Below are positions 45,083-54,407 of a stretch of DNA of 64,000 nt, in pieces (positions within the stretch are counted from its first letter, which is position 1; each line of letters begins with the position of its first letter). The notes beneath the pieces were generated by a model. It searched no databases, was not told where the DNA came from, and saw nothing but the letters and a program-made list of their open reading frames with translations. The stretch is from an uncultured Aquimarina sp. (GTDB lineage: Bacteria > Bacteroidota > Bacteroidia > Flavobacteriales > Flavobacteriaceae): the NCBI GenBank assembly GCA_947498455.1, contig CANMKK010000021.1:28169-92168 (forward strand), read 5' to 3'. A program made the position numbers and the translations under genes.

Positions 45083-45218
45083 GGGCTATGTATTTATGAT
45101 ATAAAGTTCTGTATCATAAATTATTCGGTAAAGTTAGTTATTTATATTTTTTTATGATCTTAAAAAGAAGTAAAATATATCAGGTTTCCATGTATTTTTA
45201 CACTTTAAATAAAACTTA

Positions 45219-45848
45219 ATGGATATTTTACTTAAATATTTTCCTGAACTTACAGAAGCACAAGTACAGAAATTCCAACAATTGGGGGATTTGTATAAGG
45301 AATGGAATTCTAAAATTAATGTGATTTCGCGGAAGGATATTGACCTTTTATACGAGCGTCACGTGCTACACTCTCTGGGAATAGCCAAAGTTCAGAGTTT
45401 TAATGCTGGATCTAAAGTGCTAGATGTAGGTACAGGAGGAGGATTTCCTGGGGTGCCATTGGCGATATTATTTCCTGAATCAGAATTTTATTTAGTAGAT
45501 GTAATTGCAAAAAAAATAAAAGTTGTTAATGAGGTAGCTCAGGCTTTAGAGTTAACAAATGTTAAGGCTGAACAACGAAGGGCGGGAACCTTTGATAGTA
45601 GATTTGATTTTATTGTTAGTAGAGCGGTTACAAATATGCCGGATTTTGTAAAATGGGTACGGAATAATGTGGCAAAGAAATCCAGTCATAAATTAACAAA
45701 TGGGATTTTGTATTTAAAAGGAGGAGATTTAGCAGAAGAGTTAGCTTCTTTTCCTAAGGCAATAGAGTATAACTTAACGGATTATTTTAAAGAAGATTTT
45801 TTTGAAACTAAGAAAGTTGTGCATTTACCTCTTAAATATAAGCCTTAA
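45219..45848 (+). CDS. rsmG: 16S rRNA (guanine527-N7)-methyltransferase RsmG
   Basis: 209 residues. Class I methyltransferase with RsmG features: LYKEWNSKINVISRKDIDLLYERHVLHSL, the SAM loop VLDVGTGGGFPGVPLAI, and FDFIVSRAVTNMPDFV. Also called GidB. It overlaps the convergent acetyltransferase gene by 4 bp. Inactivating this gene in other bacteria gives low-level streptomycin resistance (known of the family). Confidence 0.96.
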   Translation: MDILLKYFPELTEAQVQKFQQLGDLYKEWNSKINVISRKDIDLLYERHVLHSLGIAKVQSFNAGSKVLDVGTGGGFPGVPLAILFPESEFYLVDVIAKKIKVVNEVAQALELTNVKAEQRRAGTFDSRFDFIVSRAVTNMPDFVKWVRNNVAKKSSHKLTNGILYLKGGDLAEELASFPKAIEYNLTDYFKEDFFETKKVVHLPLKYKP

Positions 45849-46327
45849 TCTAAGTCAGTGAGGTTAGCTCTCATTTCTATTAAATGCTTGTTGAACCCGG
45901 CTTTTTCATAAGCTCTAATGGCTCTTGGATTTTTATTATAAACAGTGAGGCGAATTTCTTCTATATTTTTAGTTTTAAACCAGCCATATAAGGTTTTGAT
46001 TATTTTTTGATTAATTCCCATACCGCGAAATTCTTCTTTTACATATAGAAAACCGATATATCCTAATTGTTTTTGAATAAAATACTCTTTTCTATCTCGT
46101 ATTTGACCAAAACCACTGCCTATGATTTCATTGTTAATTTCGGCAATAATTACCTCGGTGTGCTCAGAGTTGATATAAGATTCAAGATTGTAGTAGCTGA
46201 TTTTTTCTTCAGTTTTTAGTGTAACATCCATGGGTCTCTCAGTCTCGATTATTTTTTGTTCAAAATCAAGTAATATGGAAAGGTCGTCTAATCTAGCAGA
46301 GCGGATATTAATTTTATGAGTGTTCAA
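45845..46327 (-). CDS. GNAT-family N-acetyltransferase
   Basis: 160 residues. The acetyl-CoA motif is YIGFLYVKEEFRGMGINQKII, followed by NKNPRAIRAYEKAGFNKHLIEM, the final strand and helix of the GNAT fold. The family covers many substrates, and the target is unknown. It is convergent with rsmG and shares its last 4 bp. Confidence 0.88.
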   Translation of the reverse strand: MNTHKINIRSARLDDLSILLDFEQKIIETERPMDVTLKTEEKISYYNLESYINSEHTEVIIAEINNEIIGSGFGQIRDRKEYFIQKQLGYIGFLYVKEEFRGMGINQKIIKTLYGWFKTKNIEEIRLTVYNKNPRAIRAYEKAGFNKHLIEMRANLTDLD

Positions 46328-46407
46328 GTTTGGATCGATTTAGGTTTTTTTCTAGAATTAGAAAGTGATTAAATTTACTAAAAATAGGATATACTAATAT
46401 GAAAAAT

Positions 46408-46450
46408 AAAAAATCCGTACATCATATTGTTTTGATATACGGATTTTTTT
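46408..46450 (-). terminator. pruA terminator
   Basis: AAAAATCCGTA (about 46408-46419) and TACGGATTTTT (about 46438-46448), with inner TCA / TGA pairing and T-runs on both sides. Confidence 0.85.
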
Positions 46451-46470
46451 ATTAAATGCTTTAAGAAAAA

Positions 46471-48099
46471 CTACTCGCCTAAGAATGGATATCTGTAGTC
46501 TGCAGGAGAAACAAAAGTTTCTTTGATCATACGAGGAGAAACCCAACGTAATAGATTTAAATAAGAACCTGCTTTATCATTTGTTCCAGAAGCTCTTGCG
46601 CCACCAAAAGGTTGTTGCCCAACGACAGCTCCGGTACATTTGTCATTAATATAGAAGTTACCTGCACAATTTTCTAAAGCTTTAGTTGCTTCTGCAGCAG
46701 CATAACGGTCTGTAGAGAATATTGCTCCAGTTAATGCATATTCACTTGTTCCGTCAACAAGTTTTAGTGTTTCTGCCCATTGGTCATCTTCGTATACGTA
46801 AATAGTAACAACAGGACCGAAAAGTTCAGTACACATTGTTGTATATTTAGGGTCTTCGGCAAGAAGTACTGTTGGTTCTATAAAGTACCCTTTTGATTTG
46901 TCATAATTTCCACCAGCAATTACTTTTACACCAGAGTCATTCTTAGCTTGATCTATATACTTTGCTAATTTATCAAATGATCCTTCATGAATAACTGCTG
47001 TAATGAAGTTACCCATATCCTCGGGTGATCCCATTTTAAATGATTTAACATCTTCAATAAGGAATTTTTCTACATCAGCCCATAAGCTTTTAGGGATATA
47101 TGCTCTAGATGCAGCACTACATTTTTGCCCTTGGAATTCAAATGCTCCACGGGTAATTCCTGTAGCAACTTGTTTTGCATTGGCACTAGGGTGAGCGATT
47201 ATAAAGTCTTTTCCACCTGTTTCTCCAACAATTCTAGGGTATGTTTTGTAATTGTGAATATTTGTTCCAATTTTTGCCCAGATATCTTTAAAAACGTGAG
47301 TACTTCCTGTAAAATGAACTCCAGAAAAATCAGGACTTGCAAGTACAGTATCTGTAATCATAACAGGATCTCCGTAAACCACATTGATAACCCCGTCAGG
47401 AACTCCTGCTTCTTTAAAGATATCTACGATTACCTTTGCAGAATATATCTGGCTATCACTTGGTTTCCATACAACTACATTGCCCATTAAAGCAGCACTT
47501 GCAGGAAGGTTTCCTGCGATAGCAGTAAAGTTAAAAGGAGTAATAGCATAAATGAATCCTTCTAAAGGACGATATTCTAATCTATTCCATGAAGCAGACG
47601 TAGAGTCAGGTTGATCTTCATAAATTTGAGTCATAAACTCTACGTTAAAACGTAAAAAGTCAATGAATTCACATGCAGCATCAATCTCTGCCTGAAAAAT
47701 ATTTTTGGACTGAGCTAACATCGTGGATGCATTTATTTTTGCACGATACGGTCCCGCAATTAATTCTGCAGCCCTAAGGAAAATTGCAGCACGTTGTTCC
47801 CATGCTAGGTTAGCCCATTTTTCGCGAGCTTCTAGTGCTGTGTCAATTGCTTTTTGAATATGTTGTTTTTCTGCTTTGTGATACGTTCCTAAAATGTGTT
47901 GGTGATCGTGCGGAGGAGACATTGTCCCAGTGTCACCAGTTCTTATTTCTTCTCCGTTAATATATAATGGAACGTCTATTGATGAATTATACATTGATTT
48001 ATACGTCGCCAAAACTTCTTCTCTCTCCGGAGTTCCAGGTGCATATGATTTTACAGTCTCATTTAATGCTGTAGGAACTTGAAAAAAACCTTTTCCCAT
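46471..48099 (-). CDS. pruA: 1-pyrroline-5-carboxylate dehydrogenase
   Basis: 542 residues, the length of stand-alone P5C dehydrogenases. Aldehyde dehydrogenase features: AITPFNFTAIAGNLPASAAL, FTGSTHVFKDIW, the catalytic glutamate in VGETGGKDFI (E293) and cysteine in EFQGQKCSAASRAYIP (C327), and YINDKCTGAVVGQQPFGGARASG. It oxidises glutamate semialdehyde to glutamate in proline catabolism. Proline dehydrogenase is not fused and not in the window. Confidence 0.96.
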   Translation of the reverse strand: MGKGFFQVPTALNETVKSYAPGTPEREEVLATYKSMYNSSIDVPLYINGEEIRTGDTGTMSPPHDHQHILGTYHKAEKQHIQKAIDTALEAREKWANLAWEQRAAIFLRAAELIAGPYRAKINASTMLAQSKNIFQAEIDAACEFIDFLRFNVEFMTQIYEDQPDSTSASWNRLEYRPLEGFIYAITPFNFTAIAGNLPASAALMGNVVVWKPSDSQIYSAKVIVDIFKEAGVPDGVINVVYGDPVMITDTVLASPDFSGVHFTGSTHVFKDIWAKIGTNIHNYKTYPRIVGETGGKDFIIAHPSANAKQVATGITRGAFEFQGQKCSAASRAYIPKSLWADVEKFLIEDVKSFKMGSPEDMGNFITAVIHEGSFDKLAKYIDQAKNDSGVKVIAGGNYDKSKGYFIEPTVLLAEDPKYTTMCTELFGPVVTIYVYEDDQWAETLKLVDGTSEYALTGAIFSTDRYAAAEATKALENCAGNFYINDKCTGAVVGQQPFGGARASGTNDKAGSYLNLLRWVSPRMIKETFVSPADYRYPFLGE

Positions 48100-48151
48100 G
48101 ATCTTGTATATTTAGTTTTAATTAGTAAGATATGTTTGTAACTTTAAGTGG

Positions 48152-48159
48152 CAAATATA
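48152..48159 (-). promoter_or_regulatory. -7 element TATATTTG for pruA
   Basis: Complement of CAAATATA; matches TAnnTTTG, 52 bp upstream of the pruA ATG. Confidence 0.55.
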
Positions 48160-48259
48160 GAAAATAATGCAAGGTAATATTCATTTTAACTTTTTATATA
48201 CATGTTCAGTATGTGATTTTTTTTGTAAGTTGTGAAAAATTAAGCCGACCCAGAAATCT

Positions 48260-48976
48260 ATGTGTACAGTAACTTTAATTCCCACGCAAGACAATAGTTT
48301 TATATTAACTTCTAATCGCGATGAAGCAATAGATAGGAAAACATTACTTCCCGAATTTTATCAGATTAATAAAACACGAATGTTGTTTCCTAGAGATGCT
48401 GTTGCTGGAGGGACTTGGATAGGGCTAAGTGATAAGAGTACCATGATTTGTTTGCTTAATGGAGGTTTTGAAGCTCATAAAAGAAAAGCGTCGTATAGAT
48501 TAAGCAGAGGAGTTGTTGTAAAAGATTTGTTAGGATCTGATGATTTGTGCAACTCTATAGAGGAGTATAATTATAAAGGTATTGAGCCTTTTACCATTGT
48601 TGCAGTAAATTGGCAATCGGATCTTAAGTTTTTAGAGCTGGTATGGGATGGAAAAGAGAAGCATGTTCGCAACTTAGAAAAAGAAACTCATATTTGGTCA
48701 TCTTCGACATTATATACGCAAGAAATGAAAAAGATGAGGCAAGCGTGGTTTTACACTTTTCAGAAAGAAAATCTTTTAACACCCGAAAGGCTTTTGGATT
48801 TTCATAAGAATGCAGGTGTGGGGAATAAGAATATTGATTTGCAAATTGATAGAGGAACTCTTAAGACTAGAAGTGTTACGCAAATTGTGAAGAATGAGGA
48901 GGAAATTTCTATGCGATATGAAAATCTTCAAAAAAAAGAGATTAATACTGTTACTTTTGAAGAGATTACTGTTTGA
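48260..48976 (+). CDS. NRDE-family protein (TANGO2-like)
   Basis: 238 residues beginning MCTVTLIP, with the name-giving TSNRDEAIDRK at 18-28 and GGTWIGLS near 55. Cys2 is the conserved residue that would become an N-terminal nucleophile if Met1 is removed, as in Ntn-type hydrolases. TANGO2 relatives in animals affect lipid and haem handling; the bacterial role is unknown. It lies 64 bp before the next gene on the same strand. Confidence 0.88.
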   Translation: MCTVTLIPTQDNSFILTSNRDEAIDRKTLLPEFYQINKTRMLFPRDAVAGGTWIGLSDKSTMICLLNGGFEAHKRKASYRLSRGVVVKDLLGSDDLCNSIEEYNYKGIEPFTIVAVNWQSDLKFLELVWDGKEKHVRNLEKETHIWSSSTLYTQEMKKMRQAWFYTFQKENLLTPERLLDFHKNAGVGNKNIDLQIDRGTLKTRSVTQIVKNEEEISMRYENLQKKEINTVTFEEITV

Positions 48977-49040
48977 TTAAAGTTTCCTGAATTTCCTAAT
49001 TTATCTTTTTTAAATAATTATTAATTTAAATTTTAAACGT

Positions 49041-50030
49041 GTGAAAAACTACACGGGCAAAATAATTTCTCTTGCTTTTCCCGATACTTTTGTTCGGGTT
49101 TCTGATGAAAATGTTTCTAGTTTATTGCCAATACTAGGTTTAGGTAAAAAAGGTGTTGTTAAAGCAGGGCACGCTGCTTTTGTGCTTATAGAAAATAGTT
49201 CAGGTTTAGCAGAATATTATGATTTTGGAAGGTATATAACTCCTCAGGGTAAAGGAAGGGTTAGAAGTGCTGTTACAGATGTAGAATTAGAAATTCCTTT
49301 TAAAGCTAGATTTACATTGAGTGGAGAATTAGATAATATCCACGAATTTCTAATTTGGTTAGAAGGGCATCCAGAAAAAACACATGGTAGTGGTAGATTA
49401 GTGGCTTCGGTTTGTGATTATATTTATTATGATAGAGCCAAGGCTTTTGTTTTGTCGGAGCAAGAGAAGGGAAGTATTCCTTATTTCACTTTTGCAAAAG
49501 GAGGAAGTAATTGCTCTAGAATAGTTACAGATACGATACTTGCTGGAACAGATCATCCTAAGATTAGAATGCCATTACTTCGTAATAAATTATTTACTCC
49601 GAGTCCTCTGGGAAATGTAGATAAAGCTTCTAGAGGAAACTTAATTTATCAAGTCGAAAAAGGCGAAGTTAAAGAATATCCAGAATCAATTTTTAAAGAA
49701 AATTTAACTAATTATTTTGATAAAAAAGTTCCAGAAACTATGGGGAAGACAGAGGTTGAGATACCACTTTCTCTAAAAGATGGTCATTTCCTTTCGGGAA
49801 TTGGTAGTAGTGCGTATTTTACAGTGAAAGAGTCTGGAATTGAAGCTTTGTATGAGATTAAAAGATATACAGAGAATGGAGAAGAAGATTTTTCAGGACT
49901 TTTTGAAGCTGAATCAAATTTTGATATAAAAAAAGAACATCGATTTGTGTATGATTCTAATTGTAAGTATTGTCATATAGAACAGGAAGGGAGAAAGATA
50001 CGATTTGATTTAGTAAAAAGAGTTAGTTAA
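49041..50030 (+). CDS. DUF6695-like protein of unknown function
   Basis: 329 residues, starting at GTG (49041) because no in-frame ATG precedes the conserved first strand. No signal peptide. The sequence has FVRVSDENVSSLLPILGLGKKGVVKAGHAA, KGGSNCSRIVTDTI (a possible Cys nucleophile environment) and a C-terminal part with CKYCH. From memory this is a Bacteroidota family (DUF6695) often found next to NRDE genes. Function unknown. Its last 8 bp overlap the convergent apaG. Confidence 0.7.
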   Translation: MKNYTGKIISLAFPDTFVRVSDENVSSLLPILGLGKKGVVKAGHAAFVLIENSSGLAEYYDFGRYITPQGKGRVRSAVTDVELEIPFKARFTLSGELDNIHEFLIWLEGHPEKTHGSGRLVASVCDYIYYDRAKAFVLSEQEKGSIPYFTFAKGGSNCSRIVTDTILAGTDHPKIRMPLLRNKLFTPSPLGNVDKASRGNLIYQVEKGEVKEYPESIFKENLTNYFDKKVPETMGKTEVEIPLSLKDGHFLSGIGSSAYFTVKESGIEALYEIKRYTENGEEDFSGLFEAESNFDIKKEHRFVYDSNCKYCHIEQEGRKIRFDLVKRVS

Positions 50031-50409
50031 GTGCAAAAGGCGCACTTAGCTTAAAACTCGGAATCATAACTTTGAATTTTCTCGTAGATGTGAAATTGAC
50101 CATGTTGTAATATCCTTTCATAGCTCCAAATGGCGAACTTAGAAGACATCCACTATTGTAAGTATGAGACTCCCCAGGTTTAAGAACTGGTTTTTTTCCG
50201 ATAACACCTTCGCCTTCTACTATTTCATTGTTACTTAGAGCATCTTTGATTTCCCAAAAACGTGAAGTAAGTTGTACGGAATCTTTGCTCTGGTTTTCAA
50301 TTGTAATACGATACCCAAAAGCAAAGTGGATCTTATAGTTCTTAAAGAACGTGCCTTCGAAAGTGGTGTTCACCGAAATTTTTATGCCTCTGGTTACTTG
50401 TTCAACCAT
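50023..50409 (-). CDS. apaG: ApaG-domain protein
   Basis: 128 residues, the full ApaG fold: ITRGIKISVNTTFEG-like start, YRITIENQSKDSVQLTSRFWEI, GEGVIGKKPVLKPGESHTYNSGC and GAMKGYYNMVN. The immunoglobulin-like domain occurs alone in bacteria and in some F-box proteins. In Salmonella it was linked to Co2+ resistance and Mg2+ efflux; the true activity is unclear. It is 4 bp downstream of the DUF3667 gene, so they are co-transcribed. Confidence 0.93.
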   Translation of the reverse strand: MVEQVTRGIKISVNTTFEGTFFKNYKIHFAFGYRITIENQSKDSVQLTSRFWEIKDALSNNEIVEGEGVIGKKPVLKPGESHTYNSGCLLSSPFGAMKGYYNMVNFTSTRKFKVMIPSFKLSAPFALN

Positions 50410-50413
50410 GTTC

Positions 50414-51523
50414 TTAGAATATAAAAATTGATCCTATAATAGTTATGAAAGATCCTAATACTGCTAAGATAAAGAATAATATATTCACTAGCAGAAATTT
50501 AACAATAGTTTTGCCCCAACTCTGTTGGTAGAATTTATATATAGCTAAGCATAAATAGAATAAGAAGATAAGTATTGCAGCTTTATAGGAGGTGTAATTT
50601 GTTGTGATTTGGTTAATTAAAGAAGCGATGCCTAACAAAATAAAAAACATAGTTTGAGTGTGAAAAGTAAACACTAAATGCTCCATGTAATTGTATGGTT
50701 TTCTTATGTATAGCAACCATATTGCGAGAGCAAAGAATGGTAGAAAGAAAAATATGATAAAAGGAAGCTTGTTAAAAAGAAATTCTAAAAGTTCTATTCC
50801 GTAATTGTTTTTTAAATTTTGAGTTTTAAGGATTCTATTGTAAATATATTTATTAATCCAATTTGTTTTGTGTTCTAATTTGGTAAGGGCGTTATATGTA
50901 GATGTTTCTCCAGTACGATTATAGTAATCCTCGTACATAGGCCATAATTTAAACCCTGTCTGAGAGAAGCTAGTGTTATCAATCTGTTCCTGAGAGTAAT
51001 ATACTACTTCTTTTTTCTTTTCTATATCCATACTTACTAAAGAAAGAAGATCAGTAATAAAAACTGTTGAAGAATCCTGAGTTGTGGTTAATTCTTCCTG
51101 GAGATCTTGTTTTAATGAATCTATTGCTTTAGAGCTTTCTTTTTTAGACACTTGCACATCGTTTTTGACTCTTGAGGTGAAGCTGTCAAAATCTATAAAA
51201 AAACCATTGATTATAAAAAACAGTAAAGATACACTAAGGTAAAACCGAAAAGGGTTGGCATACTTAATTCTTTTGCCTTCAATATATTCTTTTGATATTT
51301 TTCCCGGACTAAAAAGGAGTGCATTAACTGTGTGTGCTAATCTTGAATCATAGGAGAAAAGAGTTGAAAAAAATTCTCCAAAAAAATCTTTTAATGATAT
51401 TTTTTTGGTGGTGTTTATTTGGCCACAGTTATGGCAATACTTGTCAATTATATCAAGAGGAGCACTGCAGTTAAGACATTCTTCTCCTCTATATTTTTTA
51501 AGAAACCTCCCTTTTTCTTTCAT
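50414..51523 (-). CDS. DUF3667 membrane protein with zinc ribbon
   Basis: 369 residues. An N-terminal zinc ribbon (C16, C19, C30 and C33 in ECLNCSAP and YCHNCGQ), then the DUF3667 signature SLKDFFGEFFSTLFSYDSRL and KRIKYANPFRFYLSVSLLFF. One membrane helix (near 92-110) is followed by a soluble loop of about 130 residues and four more helices in the C-terminal third. The function of this Bacteroidota family is unknown. It is the upstream partner of apaG. Confidence 0.88.
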   Translation of the reverse strand: MKEKGRFLKKYRGEECLNCSAPLDIIDKYCHNCGQINTTKKISLKDFFGEFFSTLFSYDSRLAHTVNALLFSPGKISKEYIEGKRIKYANPFRFYLSVSLLFFIINGFFIDFDSFTSRVKNDVQVSKKESSKAIDSLKQDLQEELTTTQDSSTVFITDLLSLVSMDIEKKKEVVYYSQEQIDNTSFSQTGFKLWPMYEDYYNRTGETSTYNALTKLEHKTNWINKYIYNRILKTQNLKNNYGIELLEFLFNKLPFIIFFFLPFFALAIWLLYIRKPYNYMEHLVFTFHTQTMFFILLGIASLINQITTNYTSYKAAILIFLFYLCLAIYKFYQQSWGKTIVKFLLVNILFFILAVLGSFITIIGSIFIF

Positions 51524-51588
51524 TTTACGTTGGTTTGTATATTGGACTAATGTAATGTGTTTTTGTTACCATTAAACTATCCAATTTT

Positions 51589-52860
51589 TTAGTTGGTAAT
51601 GTTTCTGGAATTACCAACTCCTTTTCCAATCGCACGATCATATCTAGCTCCGGGCGCTCTATAATAAGTAACTATAGTGTATTCATTTTCTGTTTCATCA
51701 AAATTACCGCTAATAAAACCTGGGTCAATTGTGCCATCGGGTTTGACCAAGATGTATTTGTAGTTACTGAACCCCTGTTTGAATAATCTTTTGATATAAT
51801 AAATAGCTTTTTCTTTATCGTATAATAATTTAGTAGAATTGTCTATATTATAATTGTTGAAATTGCCGTATAAGTGAATTTCGCCATCATTCAGGTTTTC
51901 ATAACATTGTAATGAGAAGTATACCCAGGCGTAGTCTGCTCCGGTATTGCTGTTTTCTGCTCGTAAGTTTCTGACTACAAAATTACCATTGATATCGGGG
52001 TTGTAAGTGTAGTTTTTATTTGCTCTCACAATATCAGTATACAGGTAATTATGATAAATTTCTTGGACGTCTGTGCTTCTGATATTAGCGGTAGATGATC
52101 TAATTTCTTTGTTGTCAAAAAAAAGAAATTCGTTTCCTCCCCAGAAACTAGATTCTTTATCATATTTGTATACCAGGTTGTTGGCAATTGTGAATTGAGG
52201 AATAAGATTGGTGATTGCTGTGTTTATATTGTTGTTCTGGATTAATAAGGTTTTTACGGTACGTTTAGGATTTTTGAGTATAGTGTTTGGAGAGCTAATC
52301 TCAAACTGTACAGATTGTTTTGTGTTGATATGCTTAAGATCTCTGGATCTTTTGGTATACACTTTTACTGTAGCGATGTTTTCATATATAATAAACCTTC
52401 TCGAAAATACGATTTCGTTATCATCGTCATAAATTTCTATCATGTAATTACCACTTACATTTAATCCTCTGGTGTCTTCATTCGGGATCTTTAGAGTGTA
52501 ATGACTATATAGTTGTAGGGTGTTAAAAGAGTTTTCGTAATTTACTATTCTAACATCATCAAAACCATTAAGATATTCATTTTTATACAAAGTAGAATGA
52601 GTCCAGTCAAAATTGTAATGAGATATTTTGTAATAGTAATTAGCTTCGTCACCATTAATATCATCAAATCTTACAGTTAGAGGTTCTCCTAATTTAAAAA
52701 TAGGAGTCCCTGAAAACTCCGAATCGCCTCCAAATAATTGTATTGTTTTAATATATTCTGGCGGGTTCACTTCTGTAACTTTGTCTTGGGAGAATGCAAA
52801 AAACATGGAACTGTTAAATGCCACTAGGAATAATAAGGCTTGTTTAAGGTTTTGTAACAT
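51589..52860 (-). CDS. type IX secretion system Plug protein (DUF5103)
   Basis: 423 residues from MLQNLKQALLFLVAFNSS; the frame extends 11 residues further, but the signal peptide (ending FAFS-Q) sets the start. The body matches DUF5103: IKTIQLFGGDSEFSGTPIFKLGEPL, KISHYNFDWTHSTLYKNEYLNGFDD and the C-terminal IHLYGNFNNYNID-like carbohydrate-binding-type strand region. In Flavobacterium johnsoniae this protein plugs the periplasmic side of the SprA translocon. With porT and the LRR protein's sorting domain it points to an active T9SS. Confidence 0.87.
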   Translation of the reverse strand: MLQNLKQALLFLVAFNSSMFFAFSQDKVTEVNPPEYIKTIQLFGGDSEFSGTPIFKLGEPLTVRFDDINGDEANYYYKISHYNFDWTHSTLYKNEYLNGFDDVRIVNYENSFNTLQLYSHYTLKIPNEDTRGLNVSGNYMIEIYDDDNEIVFSRRFIIYENIATVKVYTKRSRDLKHINTKQSVQFEISSPNTILKNPKRTVKTLLIQNNNINTAITNLIPQFTIANNLVYKYDKESSFWGGNEFLFFDNKEIRSSTANIRSTDVQEIYHNYLYTDIVRANKNYTYNPDINGNFVVRNLRAENSNTGADYAWVYFSLQCYENLNDGEIHLYGNFNNYNIDNSTKLLYDKEKAIYYIKRLFKQGFSNYKYILVKPDGTIDPGFISGNFDETENEYTIVTYYRAPGARYDRAIGKGVGNSRNITN

Positions 52861-53006
52861 TGCTTTAAGAGTTATTGGGGTAAAGATAAACAAAATGTGT
52901 GCCTGAATAAATATGGAGGTTAGGGATGTGTTAATATTCTTTATTTAGAAAGATTATAAATAAAATCTTAACATAGCACTGGCTTTCAGGTACGTGTTTT
53001 AATTAG

Positions 53007-53014
53007 TAAATTTG
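53007..53014 (+). promoter_or_regulatory. -7 element TAAATTTG for the nqr operon
   Basis: Matches TAnnTTTG, 37 bp upstream of nqrA. A TTTC sits 19 bp before it, near the place of the TTTG -33 box. Confidence 0.6.
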
Positions 53015-53050
53015 CACGATTTTTTTAGTTAATTAACATAGACTACAAAT

Positions 53051-54403
53051 ATGTCAAAAGACATTCGTATCAGAAAGGGCTTGGACATTAAGCTTGTTGG
53101 CGAAGCAGATAAAGTTACTGTCGATGCCACCAAAAGTAATGTGTACGCAATTAAGCCTGACGATTTTCACGGTATAGTACCCAAAGTTATTGCTAAGCAA
53201 GGTACAGAAGTTAAAGCCGGCGAAGCACTTTTCCACTCTAAATCTAATGAAAAAATACTTTTCCCTTCACCGGTAAGTGGGGAAGTAGTGGAAATTATTC
53301 GCGGAGCTAAAAGGAAAATTTTATCATTTAAAATTTTAGCAGATAAGGAACAGCAGTATGCAAACTTTGGCACAAAGGATGTTAAGGCTATGAACGGAGA
53401 AGAGGTAAAAGAGCACTTACTGACTTCTGGTTGTTGGCCTTTTATAAAACAGCGTCCTTATGATGTAATAGCAAATCCTGATATCGCGCCCAAGGCTATT
53501 TTTATATCAGCATATAATACAGCACCTTTGGCAGCTGATTATGATTATGTTTTGTCTGGTAAAGAAAAAGAGCTTCAAGCAGCTATTACTGCATTAAGTA
53601 AGCTTACAGCAGGAAATGTTAATGTTTCTATTGATAAAAAAGGAGGCTCTCTGTTTTCTGGATTGGATAATATAACAATACATACCGTGAGTGGACCACA
53701 TCCAGCAGGAAATGTTGGTGTGCAGATAGCTCGTATAGATCCTATAAATAAAGGGGAGGTAGTTTGGGTAGTAACTCCACAAGACTTAGTTGTTATTGGA
53801 GAACTATTACTTACAGGTAAGTTTAATTCCGAGAGAATTATAGCATTAGCAGGATCTTCTGTTAAAAGCCCTAAATATTTCAAAACCAAAATTGGAGCAG
53901 AAGTTTCTTCTGTTATATATGATTCTGGCGTAAAGGATACTAATATTAGGGTAATAAGTGGAAATGTATTAACAGGAGACAATGTAAAGCCTGATGGTCA
54001 TTTAGGGTATTATCATGATGCAATTACGATAATCCCGGAAGGAAACGATTATGAGCTTTGTGGATGGAATAAGCCAGTTTTTAATAAAGTTTCTATATCC
54101 AGAGCATTAACTTTTTCTTGGTTATTTCCTAATAAGAAATATGACTTAACTACAAATACCAACGGTGAACATCGAGCATTTGTGGTTACTGGTAATTATG
54201 AAGAGGTTTTTCCTATGGATATTTATCCGTTGCAAATTCTAAAAGCCTGTGCGGTTAATGATCTAGACGCTATGGAACAGTTAGGGATGTATGAGGTAGC
54301 TCCAGAGGATTTTGCACTGACTGAGTTTATATGTGTTTCTAAGCAACCACACCAACAGATCATTAGAGAAGGACTAGATTTAATGTTAAAAGAAATAGGA
54401 TAA
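53051..54403 (+). CDS. nqrA: Na+-translocating NADH-quinone reductase subunit A
   Basis: 450 residues. NqrA family features: IRIRKGLDIKLVGEAD at the start, a lipoyl-like hammerhead (VPKVIAKQGTEVKAGEALFHSKSNEKILFPSPVSGEV), HTVSGPHPAGNVGVQIARIDPINKGEVVW and GHLGYYHDAITIIPEG. It is the membrane-associated cytoplasmic subunit. It heads a six-gene operon with short gaps. The complex pumps Na+ while passing electrons from NADH to quinone, here most likely menaquinone. Confidence 0.97.
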   Translation: MSKDIRIRKGLDIKLVGEADKVTVDATKSNVYAIKPDDFHGIVPKVIAKQGTEVKAGEALFHSKSNEKILFPSPVSGEVVEIIRGAKRKILSFKILADKEQQYANFGTKDVKAMNGEEVKEHLLTSGCWPFIKQRPYDVIANPDIAPKAIFISAYNTAPLAADYDYVLSGKEKELQAAITALSKLTAGNVNVSIDKKGGSLFSGLDNITIHTVSGPHPAGNVGVQIARIDPINKGEVVWVVTPQDLVVIGELLLTGKFNSERIIALAGSSVKSPKYFKTKIGAEVSSVIYDSGVKDTNIRVISGNVLTGDNVKPDGHLGYYHDAITIIPEGNDYELCGWNKPVFNKVSISRALTFSWLFPNKKYDLTTNTNGEHRAFVVTGNYEEVFPMDIYPLQILKACAVNDLDAMEQLGMYEVAPEDFALTEFICVSKQPHQQIIREGLDLMLKEIG

Positions 54404-54407
54404 AGTC